From positions 6,281,936-6,345,935 of the forward strand of contig LNAC01000018.1 in NCBI GenBank assembly GCA_002007465.1: a stretch of DNA of 64,000 nucleotides. Direction: 5' to 3'. A program made the translations under genes and the position numbers. Under the pieces are notes generated by a model. That model was not told the origin of the DNA. It searched no databases and saw nothing but the letters and a program-made list of their open reading frames with translations. Below are positions 1 to 10,149 of this stretch, piece after piece; the first letter of the stretch is position 1, and each line of letters opens with the position of its first letter. The DNA comes from Ailurus styani (taxonomy: Eukaryota > Chordata > Mammalia > Carnivora > Ailuridae).

Positions 1-378
1 ATATAACACTGTCTACCTGGAGATAGGTTCAGATCCCACAGGTTAAGGGTTCAGTCCTTGAAGACTGCCGCCACCTATGTTATAGGTGTTATATTGTCAT
101 CTATACTTCTGACCAACTGGCTGTAGGTTGAAGGTTCCAATGACCCCTCTTTGGGTTTGATTTGCTAGAAGGGCTCACAGAACTCAGAGAAATATTTTAC
201 TTTCTAGATTCCCAGTTTATTATGAAAGAATGTAACTCAGGAATAGCCAGATGGAAGAGATGCCTGGGGCAAGGTATGGTGGTAGAGAAAGAGTATAGAG
301 CTTCCATGCCCTATTGGAGCACGACACTCTCCCGAGTCTCCATGTGTTCACCAACCTGGAAGCTCTCCATTCCATGTT
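1..378. repeat. ancient interspersed repeat, left part
   Basis: Sequence such as gggctcacagaactcagag, ccagtttattatgaaag and ccatgtgttcaccaacctgg is characteristic of an old mammalian repeat whose family I cannot name with confidence. It continues at about 908-1031 after three younger insertions. A short open frame here (162-428) is not a gene. Confidence 0.55.
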
Positions 379-401
379 TTTTTAAAAATTTTTCTTTTTT
401 T

Positions 402-586
402 GGGCGCCTGGGTGGCTCAGTGGGTTAAAGCCTCTGCTTTCGGCTCAGGTCATGATCTCAGGGTCCTGGGATCGAGGCCCGCATCGGGCTCTCTGCTCAG
501 CAGGGAGCCTGCTTCCCCCTCTCTCTCTGCCTGCCTCTCTGCCTCCTTGTGATCTCTCTCCCGCTGTGAAATAAAAAAAAAAAAAA
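402..586 (+). mobile_element. Can-SINE
   Basis: Full SINE from gggcgcctgggtggctcag to the poly-A. Target duplication aaaaatttttcttttt at 384-399 and 587-602. Confidence 0.92.
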
Positions 587-599
587 AAAAATTTTTCTT

Positions 600-895
600 T
601 TTAAGTAATTTCTGCGCCCAGCATGGGATTTAAACTCACAACCCAGGACGCCTGGGTGGCTCAGTGGGTTAAAGCCTCTGCCTTCGGCTCAGGTCACGAT
701 CTCAGGGTCCTGGGATCGAGGCTCGCATCGGGCTCCCTGCTCAGCGGGGAGCCTGCTTCCTCCTCTCTCTCTGCCTACTTGTGATCTGATCTCTCTCTGT
801 GCCAAATAAATAAATAAATAAATAAATAAATAAAAAATAAACTCACAACCCGCGGATCAAGAGTTGCACACTACACTGACAGAGCCAGCTAGGGC
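600..895 (-). repeat. old short Can-SINE, split by a younger one
   Basis: aagtaatttctgcgcccagc...aaactcacaaccc at 603-644 continues after 851 as gcggatcaagagttgcacac...agccagctagg. This is the short, tRNA-like SINE type in antisense, interrupted by the SINE at 645-838. Confidence 0.7.
645..838 (+). mobile_element. Can-SINE nested in older SINE
   Basis: Full SINE with an (AAAT)n tail, target duplication aaactcacaaccc at 632-644 and 839-851. Confidence 0.92.
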
Positions 896-907
896 CCCTC
901 CCCCCTT

Positions 908-1031
908 TTTAATGGAGATTGCATTACAAAGCACAAATGATTAAATCATTGGCCATTGGTGGTTGAAGTCAGTCAGTCTTCAGTTCCTCTCCCCTCCCCA
1001 GAGACCAGGGGATAGGACTGAAAGTTCCTTT
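908..1031. repeat. ancient interspersed repeat, right part
   Basis: Continues the repeat of 1-378 (...aaatcattggccattggtgg... and ...ggactgaaagttcc), split by SINEs. Confidence 0.5.
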
Positions 1032-1226
1032 CTTTTTTTTAAAGATTTTTTTTTTTTAATTTGACAGAGAGAAATCACAAGTAGGCAGAGAGGCAGGCAG
1101 AGAGAGAGGGGAAAACAGGCTCCCTGCTGAGCAGAGAGCCAGAATCGGGGCTTGATTCCGGGACCCTGAGATCATGACCTGAGCCGAAGGCAGAGGCTTT
1201 AACCCACTGAGCCACCCAGGCGCCCC
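1032..1226 (-). mobile_element. Can-SINE
   Basis: Antisense: T-rich tail, aaagattt, GA-rich body, then ccacccaggcgcccc. Confidence 0.9.
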
Positions 1227-1391
1227 ATCCAGTAGTTTCTAATGTAAATTTTTTTCATTTTAAAAATTAGATTAAAATGTACAATTCACAAGCCTTTACT
1301 GAGTGCCTGTTAGATTTGAAATATATCATAAAAACTGTAAGACAGTAACAACATGAAACAAATATTTAATTTTTTAATAATTAAATGATTT

Positions 1392-1505
1392 GGGGGCACC
1401 TGACTGGCTTAGTCCTAAGAGCATGTGTCTCTTGACCTCAGGGTCATGAGTTCGAACTCCTCATGGGGTGTAGATATTATTTTAAAACTTAAAAAAAAAA
1501 AAAGA
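1392..1505 (+). repeat. short-type tRNA-derived SINE
   Basis: gggggcacctgactggctt...gggtcatgagttcgaactcc...poly-A. The tRNA-like box B (gttcgaactcc) is clear; the CT-rich body of the long type is missing. Confidence 0.8.
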
Positions 1506-2466
1506 AATAATTTGATGATACTGTAACCTAGTATAGTGTTTGTATTCTTTCCAGAAGTGGATAGACTGTAGTAAGATCCAAATTTATATGTTATTAAACA
1601 TTAGGGTTTTGTTTTATTTTGGGGGAAGGTTATTTTAAATATAAAGGTCCATGGTATTTTAGAACTGGAAAGAACTTTGGGATTAGTTCCTTTGATTCCC
1701 TTATTTTTTAGATGAGCCCTCAGGAGGAAGCAGTTTTGCCCAAAGTCATTTCTTAGGTGTTAGTGTCTTAATTTCCTGATTCCATTCTAATATTTATTGA
1801 ATCATGCTTATCTTGTTTATAGCTGGGGTAGGAGGTTGATAAACTAGCGTAAGACTTAAGATTTGAAAATGTTGGTAGATTGAATATGAAGATACAGACT
1901 TTGTGAACCTACTATATATATTCTTGGAGTTTCAGGGAAAATGAAAAAATTAAATCAATTATCAATTATTATACCTTGCCCCAACTGGACAGTTGCTTAT
2001 AATAAAACTATACCAAAAAGTTGATTAAATCAACAAGTTTGCTTTGTTTTTGAACAATTGTAGGACATCAACACTGGAGATTCTATAGCTAGTAGATAAT
2101 ATAGCTTTGAAACAGATGTTTGGAAAACTAGCTTTTTGTATAATACTGTATGTATCTAAAGAAATAATAACTTTATTTTATGTCTTAGTAAGGGAGAAAG
2201 TTAATGTATTCTGACTTTTTACATTTAGAGAGGATCTACTGGTTGTAGCTAATGTGAATGAGGCTTACAGCAGGAAAAATTCAGACATTTAAGTTGATAC
2301 TAATTTAGTGGCTTAACACTGAAGGAACCAGAATTTGTAATTTAAATACTCTTATGAATTGTTTTTTATTCTTTTATTTGCCTGCAACATAATGTATTAA
2401 GAAGGGAAAAGTAAGTCTTTTTAGTAAAAATAGTAACTCAAAAGTTTCATTGAAAATGTTAAGTCT

Positions 2467-2635
2467 TAGGCGCCTGGGTGGCTCAGTGGGTTAAGCCTCT
2501 GCCTTTGGCTCTGTCATGGTCTGGGGGTCCTGGGACTGAGTTCCTCATCGGACTCTGCTCAGCAGGAAGCCTGCTTTCTCCTCTCTCTCTGCCTGCCTCT
2601 CTGCCTACTTGTGATCTCTCTCTCTCTGTGTCAAA

Positions 2636-2670
<35 letters not shown>

Positions 2671-2691
2671 ATCTATAAAAAAAAAAGAAAA
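2467..2691 (+). mobile_element. Can-SINE, first of a tandem pair
   Basis: Long (AAAT)n tail. Target duplication gaaaatgttaagtct at 2452-2466 and 2692-2706. Confidence 0.92.
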
Positions 2692-2708
2692 GAAAATGTT
2701 AAGTCTCT

Positions 2709-2910
2709 CGGGGCACCTGGGTGGCTCATTCATTGGGCGTCTGCCTTTGGGTCGGGTCATGATCCCGGGGTCCTGGGATTGAGCTCTGCGTTGGGCTCCC
2801 TGCTTGGCAGGAAGCCTGCTTCTCCCTCTCCCACTCCCCTCTGCTTGTGTTCCCTCTCTTGCTGTCTCTGTCTCCGTCAAATGAATAAATAAATCTTAAA
2901 AAAAAAAAAA
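2709..2910 (+). mobile_element. Can-SINE, second of a tandem pair
   Basis: A more diverged copy directly after the previous one. A third near-copy of the target, gaaaatggtaagtctc, follows at 2911-2926. Confidence 0.9.
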
Positions 2911-3230
2911 GAAAATGGTAAGTCTCATGCAGTATTTTGTTTGAACCTTTCTCCATTGATCAGAATTATTTGTAAAACATCATCCCCTTATCTTTAGCAA
3001 TTCTTGTCTCATGATTCATCTTTCTGTTGTACAGAACACATCATCAGACTGTACCCAGAGGTTATGTTTGTGATATTTATGTACAATATATATGTAGAGT
3101 GACAAATTGTAAGTAAAACTATCTCACAATGTCTGACGTGTAGCAGGCTGATGAATATATCAGCTCTAGGGTATTTGTCCTGTAACTGCAGATTTCTGTA
3201 TGCCCGAGAAAGGATAAAAAATACTGTTAA

Positions 3231-3420
3231 GGGCGCCTGGGTGGCTCAGTGGGTTAATGCCTCTGCTTTCGGCTCAGGTCATGATCTCAGGGTCCTGGGA
3301 TCGAGGCCCGCATCGGGCTCCTCGCTCAGCGGGGAGCCTGCTTCCCCCTCTCTCTCTGCCTGCCTCTCTGCCTCCTTGTGATCTCTCTCCCTCTGTGAAA
3401 TAAATAAAAAACCTTTAAAA
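3231..3420 (+). mobile_element. Can-SINE
   Basis: Target duplication aaaaaatactgttaa at 3216-3230 and 3421-3435 (15 bp, perfect). Confidence 0.93.
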
Positions 3421-3508
3421 AAAAAATACTGTTAAATCTGTGTTACTTGATTTTTGTTTTCCAAACCTATGTTATAGTTAGAAACAAGACAGATAAAATT
3501 AATCCTTT

Positions 3509-3727
3509 ATTTTTTTTTTATTTTTTTTTTTTCAAAGATTTTATTTATTTATTTGACACAGAGAGAGAGATTACAAGTAGGCAGAAAGGCAGGCAGAGAG
3601 ACAGGGAGAGGAGGAAGCAGGCTCCCCGCCGAGCAGAGAGCCCGATGCGGGCCTCGATCCCAGGACCCTGAGATCATGACCTGAGCCGAAAGCAGAGGCT
3701 TTAACCCACTGAGCCACCCAGGTGCCC
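3509..3727 (-). mobile_element. Can-SINE
   Basis: Antisense, T-run tail; target duplication aaaattaatccttt at 3495-3508 and 3728-3741. Confidence 0.93.
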
Positions 3728-4118
3728 AAAATTAATCCTTTAAAAAGAGAAATTTTTAGGGTGTTTTTTTGTTAAAATGCTTTATTTAAAAACAAGCCAG
3801 TTATAAATCAAAACAATAATGGGATAGTGATGATAAATTTTGACTATATTGTAATTGAAAACAAAATGACTATACTAGCTTTTTTGTTTTAGCTTCTTTT
3901 GAGAAAAATTTAAGACTGAAGAGAAGTATAGTAATAAAAAAGGACTCTCCTATGTCGTCTCCTGTCATTTAACAGTGCTAAAATTTTGTCAAGTTTATGT
4001 AATCATCTTAAAAATAAAAAAATGGAAACATACACAAAGTTGATGTCCTGTTTGGCACCTCCCATCCTCCCTATGCAATCAGTGTCATGAGTTTGGGGTT
4101 CTGTTCTTATAATCTTTT

Positions 4119-4302
4119 TAAAAGATTTTATTTATTTATTTATTTGAAGCGGGGGAGGGGCAGAGGGAGAGGGAAAGAATCTCCACCAGACTCTGCACTG
4201 AGTGTGGCACCTGATGCAGGGCTCAATCTCAGAACGCTGAGATCATGACCTGAGCCGAAATCAGGAGTTGGACACTTAACTGACTGAGCCACTTATGTGC
4301 CC
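4119..4302 (-). mobile_element. Can-SINE, diverged
   Basis: aaagattttatttatttattt...tgactgagccacttatgtgccc. Near-duplicate flanks (ataatcttttt / ctaatctttttt). Confidence 0.85.
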
Positions 4303-4361
4303 TTGTCCTTCTAATCTTTTTTAAAAAATACTTTTATATACATCTCCACATACATATATTT

Positions 4362-4465
4362 TTTAAGTTTTTTTTTAAGTAATCTCTATACCCATCGTGA
4401 ACTTGAATTTAGAACCCTGAGATTGAGAGTTGCATGCTTCACTGACTGAGCCAGCCAGGCACCCC
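4362..4465 (-). repeat. short-type tRNA-derived SINE
   Basis: ttaagtaatctctataccc...gagattgagagttgcatgc...agccagccaggcacccc. Confidence 0.8.
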
Positions 4466-4514
4466 TACAACCAATATTTGGTAGAGATAGCAATAAGGAG
4501 CAAAATAATAATGA

Positions 4515-4745
4515 TCATAAGAGCAGTTTACATTTATTGAGTGTGTACTATGTTCCAGGCAATGATTCTAAGAACTCTATGTGTTATTTCATTTAACCCT
4601 CATGATAATCGTAAAGGGTTCTCTTTTATTGTCCTCCAATTTATAGATAAGCACTTTGAGCCATGGAGAAATTGAGGAACTTGGCCTTGGCTAATAGACT
4701 GTAAGTGATATAGCCTAGATTCAAACCTAGCCAGTGTGGTAGACT
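4515..4745 (+). repeat. MIR
   Basis: Typical MIR order: tttattgagtgtgtactatg, ccaggcaatgattctaag, aaccctcatgataat, then gcctagattcaaacctag. Confidence 0.8.
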
Positions 4746-4763
4746 TTGGTGCTTTTACTTTTT

Positions 4764-4892
4764 AATTTAATTTAATTTTATGTTTAATCTCTACACCCAC
4801 TGTGAGGCTAGAACTTACAACCCCTGTGAGGCTAGAACTTACAACATCAAGTGTTATATACTATACCTACCTACTGAGCAGCCAGTCACCCC
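4764..4892 (-). repeat. short-type SINE with internal duplication
   Basis: Target flanks tggtgctttNactttttA at about 4748 and 4893. Inside, tgtgaggctagaacttacaa occurs twice in tandem (about 4800 and 4825). Confidence 0.75.
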
Positions 4893-5939
4893 TGGTGCTT
4901 TCACTTTTTACTTACGCAATACAACTTCTCTAGTATTATTTTTTGGTATTCCTTAAACACTAAATCTTGTTTTGAAAATTAGAAAATTTTATTAGTTTTG
5001 TTGAATTGTATGTGTTAACTTTTTTATGGTATAAACAATTTGGCATCATCTGAATATGCCACATTTTAGTTACCTCTTCCTATTGATGAATGTTTAGGTT
5101 TCTCCCTGTTATATAATGAGAGTGTAATGAAAATCCTTAAACATGTGTCCTTGTACACAGTGGGATGTGGTGTATATGCATTCATTATAATTAACACCTT
5201 TATCATATGCTAACATTCATCGTATACTAACTTTTTATATGTACTTGGATCTCAGTTCTGGATGCTCAGTTCTTTTCCTGATATTTTCTAACGTAATACG
5301 TTCATGTGTCAGAACCACATTTGGTTATTCTAGCATTATAATTTTTGATATGTGGTAAGCCAGGACCTTTCTCAGTTTCCAGTTTTTTTCAGAGATCTTT
5401 CTTTCTCTCTCTCTCTCTTTCTTTCTTTTTTCCTAATTCTGATGAATTTACTTTTACAGATAATTTTAAACACTTTATCAAGTTTTAGAAGAGTCCAGAG
5501 TGATTTTAGTTAATATTGAATTAATTTTATACATTAACTGAAGAATTGACCACCTAAAATAATCGATTCTTCCAAATAAGAGCATTGCTTAAACCCTCCA
5601 TTTATTAAAAGAATCTCTTTTGTTCTGCAGTAGAATTTTATGTATTAATAAAATGTTTTCACTTGTTCAGTTTATTACTAGATATTTTATATTTGTTACA
5701 ACACTATAATTATTTTCTTGTTATATGTTATGTAATTCCTGGTTATTGTAGTTGTTTAAAGATACTTTTGATTTTTTTGGTCATGTAACTGCTTTTAATA
5801 GAATTTAGTCCCATTTATAGGGGTGTATATTTATGAAAGATGTTTAAGACTGATTGGTAATTTAGGCTTCCCTTGGGTTTTCTTTTAAAATTGAGAATAG
5901 GGAACTACTCATGAGTTAACAAAGAATATTTTCTGGATG

Positions 5940-6150
5940 GGGGTGCCTGAGTGGCTTAGTTTGTTAAGCATCTGACTCTTGATTTTGGTTCAGGTCATGA
6001 TCTGATCTTGGGATTGTCAGATTGAGCCCCACCTCAGCTCTGTGCTGAGCATGGAGCCTGTTTAAGATTCTCTCTTTTCTTTTGCCCTCCTCACTCCCTA
6101 TCACACGTGCTTTCTCACTCTCTCTCTCAAAAAATGTATATATATATATA
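5940..6150 (+). mobile_element. Can-SINE, diverged
   Basis: gggtgcctgagtggcttag...ggagcctgtttaagattctc, tail ending in (TA)n. Confidence 0.85.
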
Positions 6151-6255
6151 TTTCTGGGTATGTTGACTGTAAAATCAGAAGGTGCACTGACACCAATTCC
6201 ATAAATAGCAAATATGAATGCAACTTATTTAAGCCTATTTGCTTATATTTTTATT

Positions 6256-6408
6256 TTTTTAAAAGATTTTATTTATTTATTTGAGAGAGAAGAGAGAGTA
6301 CAGGGGGAGGGTGAGAGGGAGCCCCGATGTGGGGCTCGATCCCAGTACCCTGGGAACATGACCTGAGGTGAAGGCAGACACTTAACTGATTGAGCCACCC
6401 AGGTGTCC
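6256..6408 (-). mobile_element. Can-SINE
   Basis: aaaagattttatttatttattt...gattgagccacccaggtgtcc; shortened GA-rich part. Confidence 0.87.
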
Positions 6409-6816
6409 TGGTTTATATTTTTAAAAAATACTCCTGTTTCTTTAAAGCTAAGTACTATAAATGGATCTTTAAAGTCTGTTGTGGAAATAATATACCTAGC
6501 CCAACTAATTGGGGGCTTGGGGATGAGTTTATGTAACCATCCAATTTAGAGTCTGATTTAAGAGTTAAAATCAAGTTGAATTACAAAAAAGTTACAGTCA
6601 TAGGTAGCATGATCAGTTCCTCAGATAATACAACTTCCAAACCTCTCATCATCCAGGTTACCCTCATTTTTGCTTTCACTTATATATACCTTTCTTTTAA
6701 GGAAGAACAAAATTTGAAAGTTTGCCAAAATTCTGAGTCATAGTTTGTATAGCACTGATTGATAGTAGCTTTGGCATTTGATATTATAAAGTCACTTTGA
6801 TTGCAAATATATTCTT

Positions 6817-7102
6817 TATTCTGGATTCGGGTGAGGTAAAAGGGGAAGAATAAGATTCTCACGTCGAGTCTTGAGTTTTGAAGTGTCCAGATGAATGTGT
6901 GTGTGCCTGCTGCAGTGTGCTGCTGTTCAGCACCATCCTGGAAGTCCATATTGAGGGTCTCTGAGAGTGCAGTGCTAGCTCTAGGATGATATTTTGAAGA
7001 TTGGTTCTGCTTTAGTAACGTTCTTTCTCTTTGTCCAGTTCTGCCAAGATTGCAACTTCTATTTTTGTTTTGAAAACCTTGTCCTGAAGGGTTTGCAGCC
7101 AT
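6817..7102 (-). pseudogene. INIP: INIP (SOSS complex subunit C) processed pseudogene
   Basis: On the - strand, from the ATG at 7102, the translation begins MAANPSGQGFQNKNR, which I recognise as the start of SOSS-C/INIP, a 104-residue partner of the single-strand-DNA-binding SOSS complex. After NR a one-base insertion shifts the frame, and a deletion about 35 bases on restores it, giving LLKQNQSS, HPRAS.ALS and DFQDGAEQQH. A later shift is needed to recover SSG.F.TQDS, followed by an in-frame TGA. The TAA at 6817-6819 falls where the parental stop would be. There are no introns, so it is a retrocopy inside HERC1 intron 1. The open frame of 140 codons down to 6680 is a by-product of the shifts. 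I see no clear poly-A or target duplication, so the copy is old. Confidence 0.82.
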
Positions 7103-7239
7103 CTTCCTATTTTCTATTTCAACTATGTTCAGGGCAATTGGTGAGCATGATCATGAGAGTGTGGGACCACCCCACAGTTGGATCATGACTCTCCAAAGGG
7201 GATGTGACTACTTAGAGCTAGATACTTTTGAGTTTTGAT

Positions 7240-7436
7240 TTGTATTTATTTTGTAATCAACTACCTCACTGTGATAATTTCTAGAATACTATATAATACT
7301 TATTTTTTTGTTCAGTTGGATTATTGATAATAGTGGTGAAAGTGGGCACTTGTATTTTATTCTAGGAATCAGTGCTGCTAGTGTTTTCTGTTTTGTGATA
7401 CAAAATTTTTAATAATTTAAAAAGGAAACCTTTATT
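7240..7436 (-). repeat. old L1 fragment
   Basis: Resembles antisense L1 ORF2 (gaaagtgggcacttgtatttt... and ggaatcagtgctgc). Continues after the SINE at about 7670-7860. Confidence 0.6.
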
Positions 7437-7453
7437 CTTGTTATTAGATTCTT

Positions 7454-7648
7454 TTTTTTTTTGCACTTTTTTTTTTAAGATTTTATTTATTTATTTTACA
7501 GAGGGAGAGAGATCACAAGGAGGCAGAGAGAGGGGGAAGCAGGCTCCCCGCTGAGCAGAGAGCCCGACGCGGGCCTCGATCCCAGGACCCTGAGATCATG
7601 ACCTGAGCCGAAAGCAGAGGCTTTAACCCACTGAGCCACCCAGGCGCC
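7454..7648 (-). mobile_element. Can-SINE
   Basis: Target duplication cttgttattagattctt (17 bp) at 7437-7453 and 7649-7665. Inserted in the old L1 fragment. Confidence 0.93.
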
Positions 7649-7665
7649 CTTGTTATTAGATTCTT

Positions 7666-7890
7666 GTTAGGAATGGATGTTGCATTTTGTCAGCTGCTTT
7701 TTTAACATCTCACAATATAACATGGGTTTTGTTAATGTTAGTAGATTTGCTAGGTTGCTCCATCATTATATTCCTCAAATAAACCCACTCAACATGTTGC
7801 ATGTTAACCTTTTAATATACTGTTCCACTTTGCTTGCTAATATTTTAGTTGTGAATTTTTATAACTACCTTTATAGGGCAGCATTATAAT
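7666..7890 (-). repeat. old L1 fragment, continued
   Basis: gttgcattttgtcagctgc... and ctcaaataaacccactcaac resemble the antisense of L1 ORF2. Confidence 0.6.
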
Positions 7891-8594
7891 TGTATTTTTT
7901 GTGCTTTGTTGATTTTTGATATTACTTTATTGACTACTTAAGGAGAGCAGAGACTCTTTCCTCAATGCCCTAAGACATTTAAAGTAGTTTTAGGAATTGT
8001 CTGTTTCCTGAAGGCATAAGAAGATTTCTCTCCTAAAACATTCAGAGCTTGGTTTTTGTTGTTAGTTTGTTTGAACCTCATTACTGACTTATTTCACTAA
8101 TATCCCAACTATGTTATTCCGGCTCTCTAATTCACTGTAAATTGCTAGCCAGTTGGTTTTCTTCAAATGCAACCTTCATTAAGGACTTATGAATACTAGA
8201 CACTGTGCTAGGTGCATTGTATAATTTTCATCTTCCAAATTATCAGTTTTGATTCACTATAGATTATAGAACTGAAACGAAAGTCATTGACTTATTAAAT
8301 TTTTTTCTCACATTCTAAACTCAGGTTCTTTTTCTTATGATTTTATATGAACATTTTTATGTTTTCTAGGTATTTGATTCATTTCTGTTTAAATACTCTT
8401 GACTCTCTTTCCTTTAAATTCATAATTTGATGAACCTGGAATGGCATCTTGAAATTTTTTTTGACCCGTCAAAGTCATTTTTGGTTTATGTTTGTTTATA
8501 TATTTCTTGTATATTGCACTATTGATTCTGTCTTCTTTTGGTAACATATCCAAGTTCATTGTGGCAAAGCACTTCCTGCTGTACTCATTTTCTT

Positions 8595-8820
8595 TTTAAA
8601 ATAATTTATTGAGTCAAAATTCACATAACACATAATTAACCATTTTAAAGTGAATAATTATTTGTACTTAGTGCATTTCACAGTATTGTGCAACCATCAT
8701 CTCTGTGTAGTTCCCAAACATTTTCAATTACTCTAGAGTAAAACCCCTCCTACATTAAGCATTAAGCAGTTTCTCCCTATTTTCCCACAAGCCCCTGACC
8801 TGACAACTACTAACACATGT
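8595..8820 (-). repeat. old L1 3' fragment
   Basis: gagtcaaaattcacataacac...gtgcaaccatcatctctg...: a common old L1M 3' UTR pattern in antisense. Confidence 0.65.
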
Positions 8821-8821
8821 A

Positions 8822-8828
8822 CAATGTG

Positions 8829-8859
<31 letters not shown>

Positions 8860-8954
8860 ATAAAACAATGTGGGGCTTGAACTCACAACCCTGAGATCGA
8901 GACTTGAGCTGATATCAAGAGTTGGATGCTTAACTGAGCTATCCAGGTGCCTCT
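8822..8954 (-). repeat. short-type tRNA-derived SINE
   Basis: T/G-rich tail, then gtggggcttgaactcacaac...gctatccaggtgcctc. Confidence 0.78.
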
Positions 8955-9009
8955 CCTCTGCGCAAGGTTGAGTAATTACTAAATGAAGTGGGAGGAGGCT
9001 TAGGTTTTT

Positions 9010-9198
9010 TTGTTTTTTTAAAGATTTTATTTATTTATTTGACACAGAGAGATCACAAGTAGGCAGGCAGAGAAAGAGAGGGGGAAGCAGGCTCCCTGCT
9101 GAGCAGAGAGCCCGATGTGGGGCTCGATTCCAGGACCCTGAGATCATGACCCGAGCCGAAGGCAGAGGCTTAACACACTGAGCCACTCAGGTGGCCCT
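9010..9198 (-). mobile_element. Can-SINE
   Basis: Antisense; flanks ggaggcttaggttttt (about 8994) and ggaggtttaggtttt (about 9199) form the target duplication. Confidence 0.9.
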
Positions 9199-9579
9199 GG
9201 AGGTTTAGGTTTTGTTTTCCCCTTCCCAAGTACATACTTTCTGAGTATCTAATGAAGATAATTAAGTATAGTATTGATAATCTTGAGAAGGAAAGTGTCA
9301 TCAGATTTTATATTTAGAATTTTTTTTTTTTTAATTTGACCCGGAGGTACAGGTCTTTGAATCATCAGGCTTACACCTTTCACAGCACTCACCAGAGCAC
9401 AAACCCTCCCCAGTGTCCATAACCCATCCACCCTATCCCTGCCGTCCCACCCCCCGGTAACCCTCAGTTTGTTTCGTGAGATTAAGAGTCTCATAGTTTG
9501 TCTCCTTCCTGATCCCATCTTGTTTTATTTTTTCCCCTCCCTGCTCTGCATGACCCCCCCGCCCTGCCCCTCAAGTTCC

Positions 9580-10149
9580 TCATGTTAGAGAGATCATATG
9601 ATAATTGTCTTTCTCTGATTGACTTATTTCCCTTAGCATAATACCCTCTAGTTCCATCCATGTCATTGCAAATGGCAAGATTTCATTTCTTTTGATGGCT
9701 GCATAGTATTCCATTGTATATATATACCACATCTTCTTTATCCATTCATCTGTTGATGGACATCTAGGTTCTTTCCATAGTTTGGCTATTGTGGACATTG
9801 CTGCTATAAACATTCGGGTGCACGTGCCCCTGAGGAACACTACCTTTGTGTCTTTAGGGTTAATATCCAGTAGTGCGATTGCTGGGTTGTAGGGTAGCTC
9901 TATTTTCAACTTTTTGAGGAACCTCCATACTGTTTTCCAGAGTGGCTGCACCAGTTTGCATTCCCACCAACAGTGTAGGAGGGTTCCCCTTTCTCCGCAA
10001 CCTCGCCAACATCTGTCATTTCCTGACTTATTAATTTTAGCTCTTCTGCCTGGTGTGAGGTGGTATCTCACTGTGGTTTTGATTTTATTTCCCTGATGCC
10101 GAGTGATGTTGGCCATTTGGATGTTTTCCTTGGAGAAATGTCTGTTCAT
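9580..10149 (-). pseudogene. L1 ORF2 C-terminal fragment
   Basis: 189 codons in a different frame from the RT segment: [43 protein letters not shown] and [17 protein letters not shown], the conserved C-terminal end of L1 ORF2p. At least one frameshift between 10150 and 10385 separates it from the RT region. Confidence 0.9.

Noticed and set aside
2452..2926. regularly spaced repeats as a CRISPR-like array
   Set aside because: The repeats are SINE target duplications and SINE bodies; the genome is mammalian.
6680..7102. 140-codon open frame on the - strand as a new gene
   Set aside because: Its N-terminal and central parts are a frameshifted INIP retrocopy and the rest is out-of-frame sequence.
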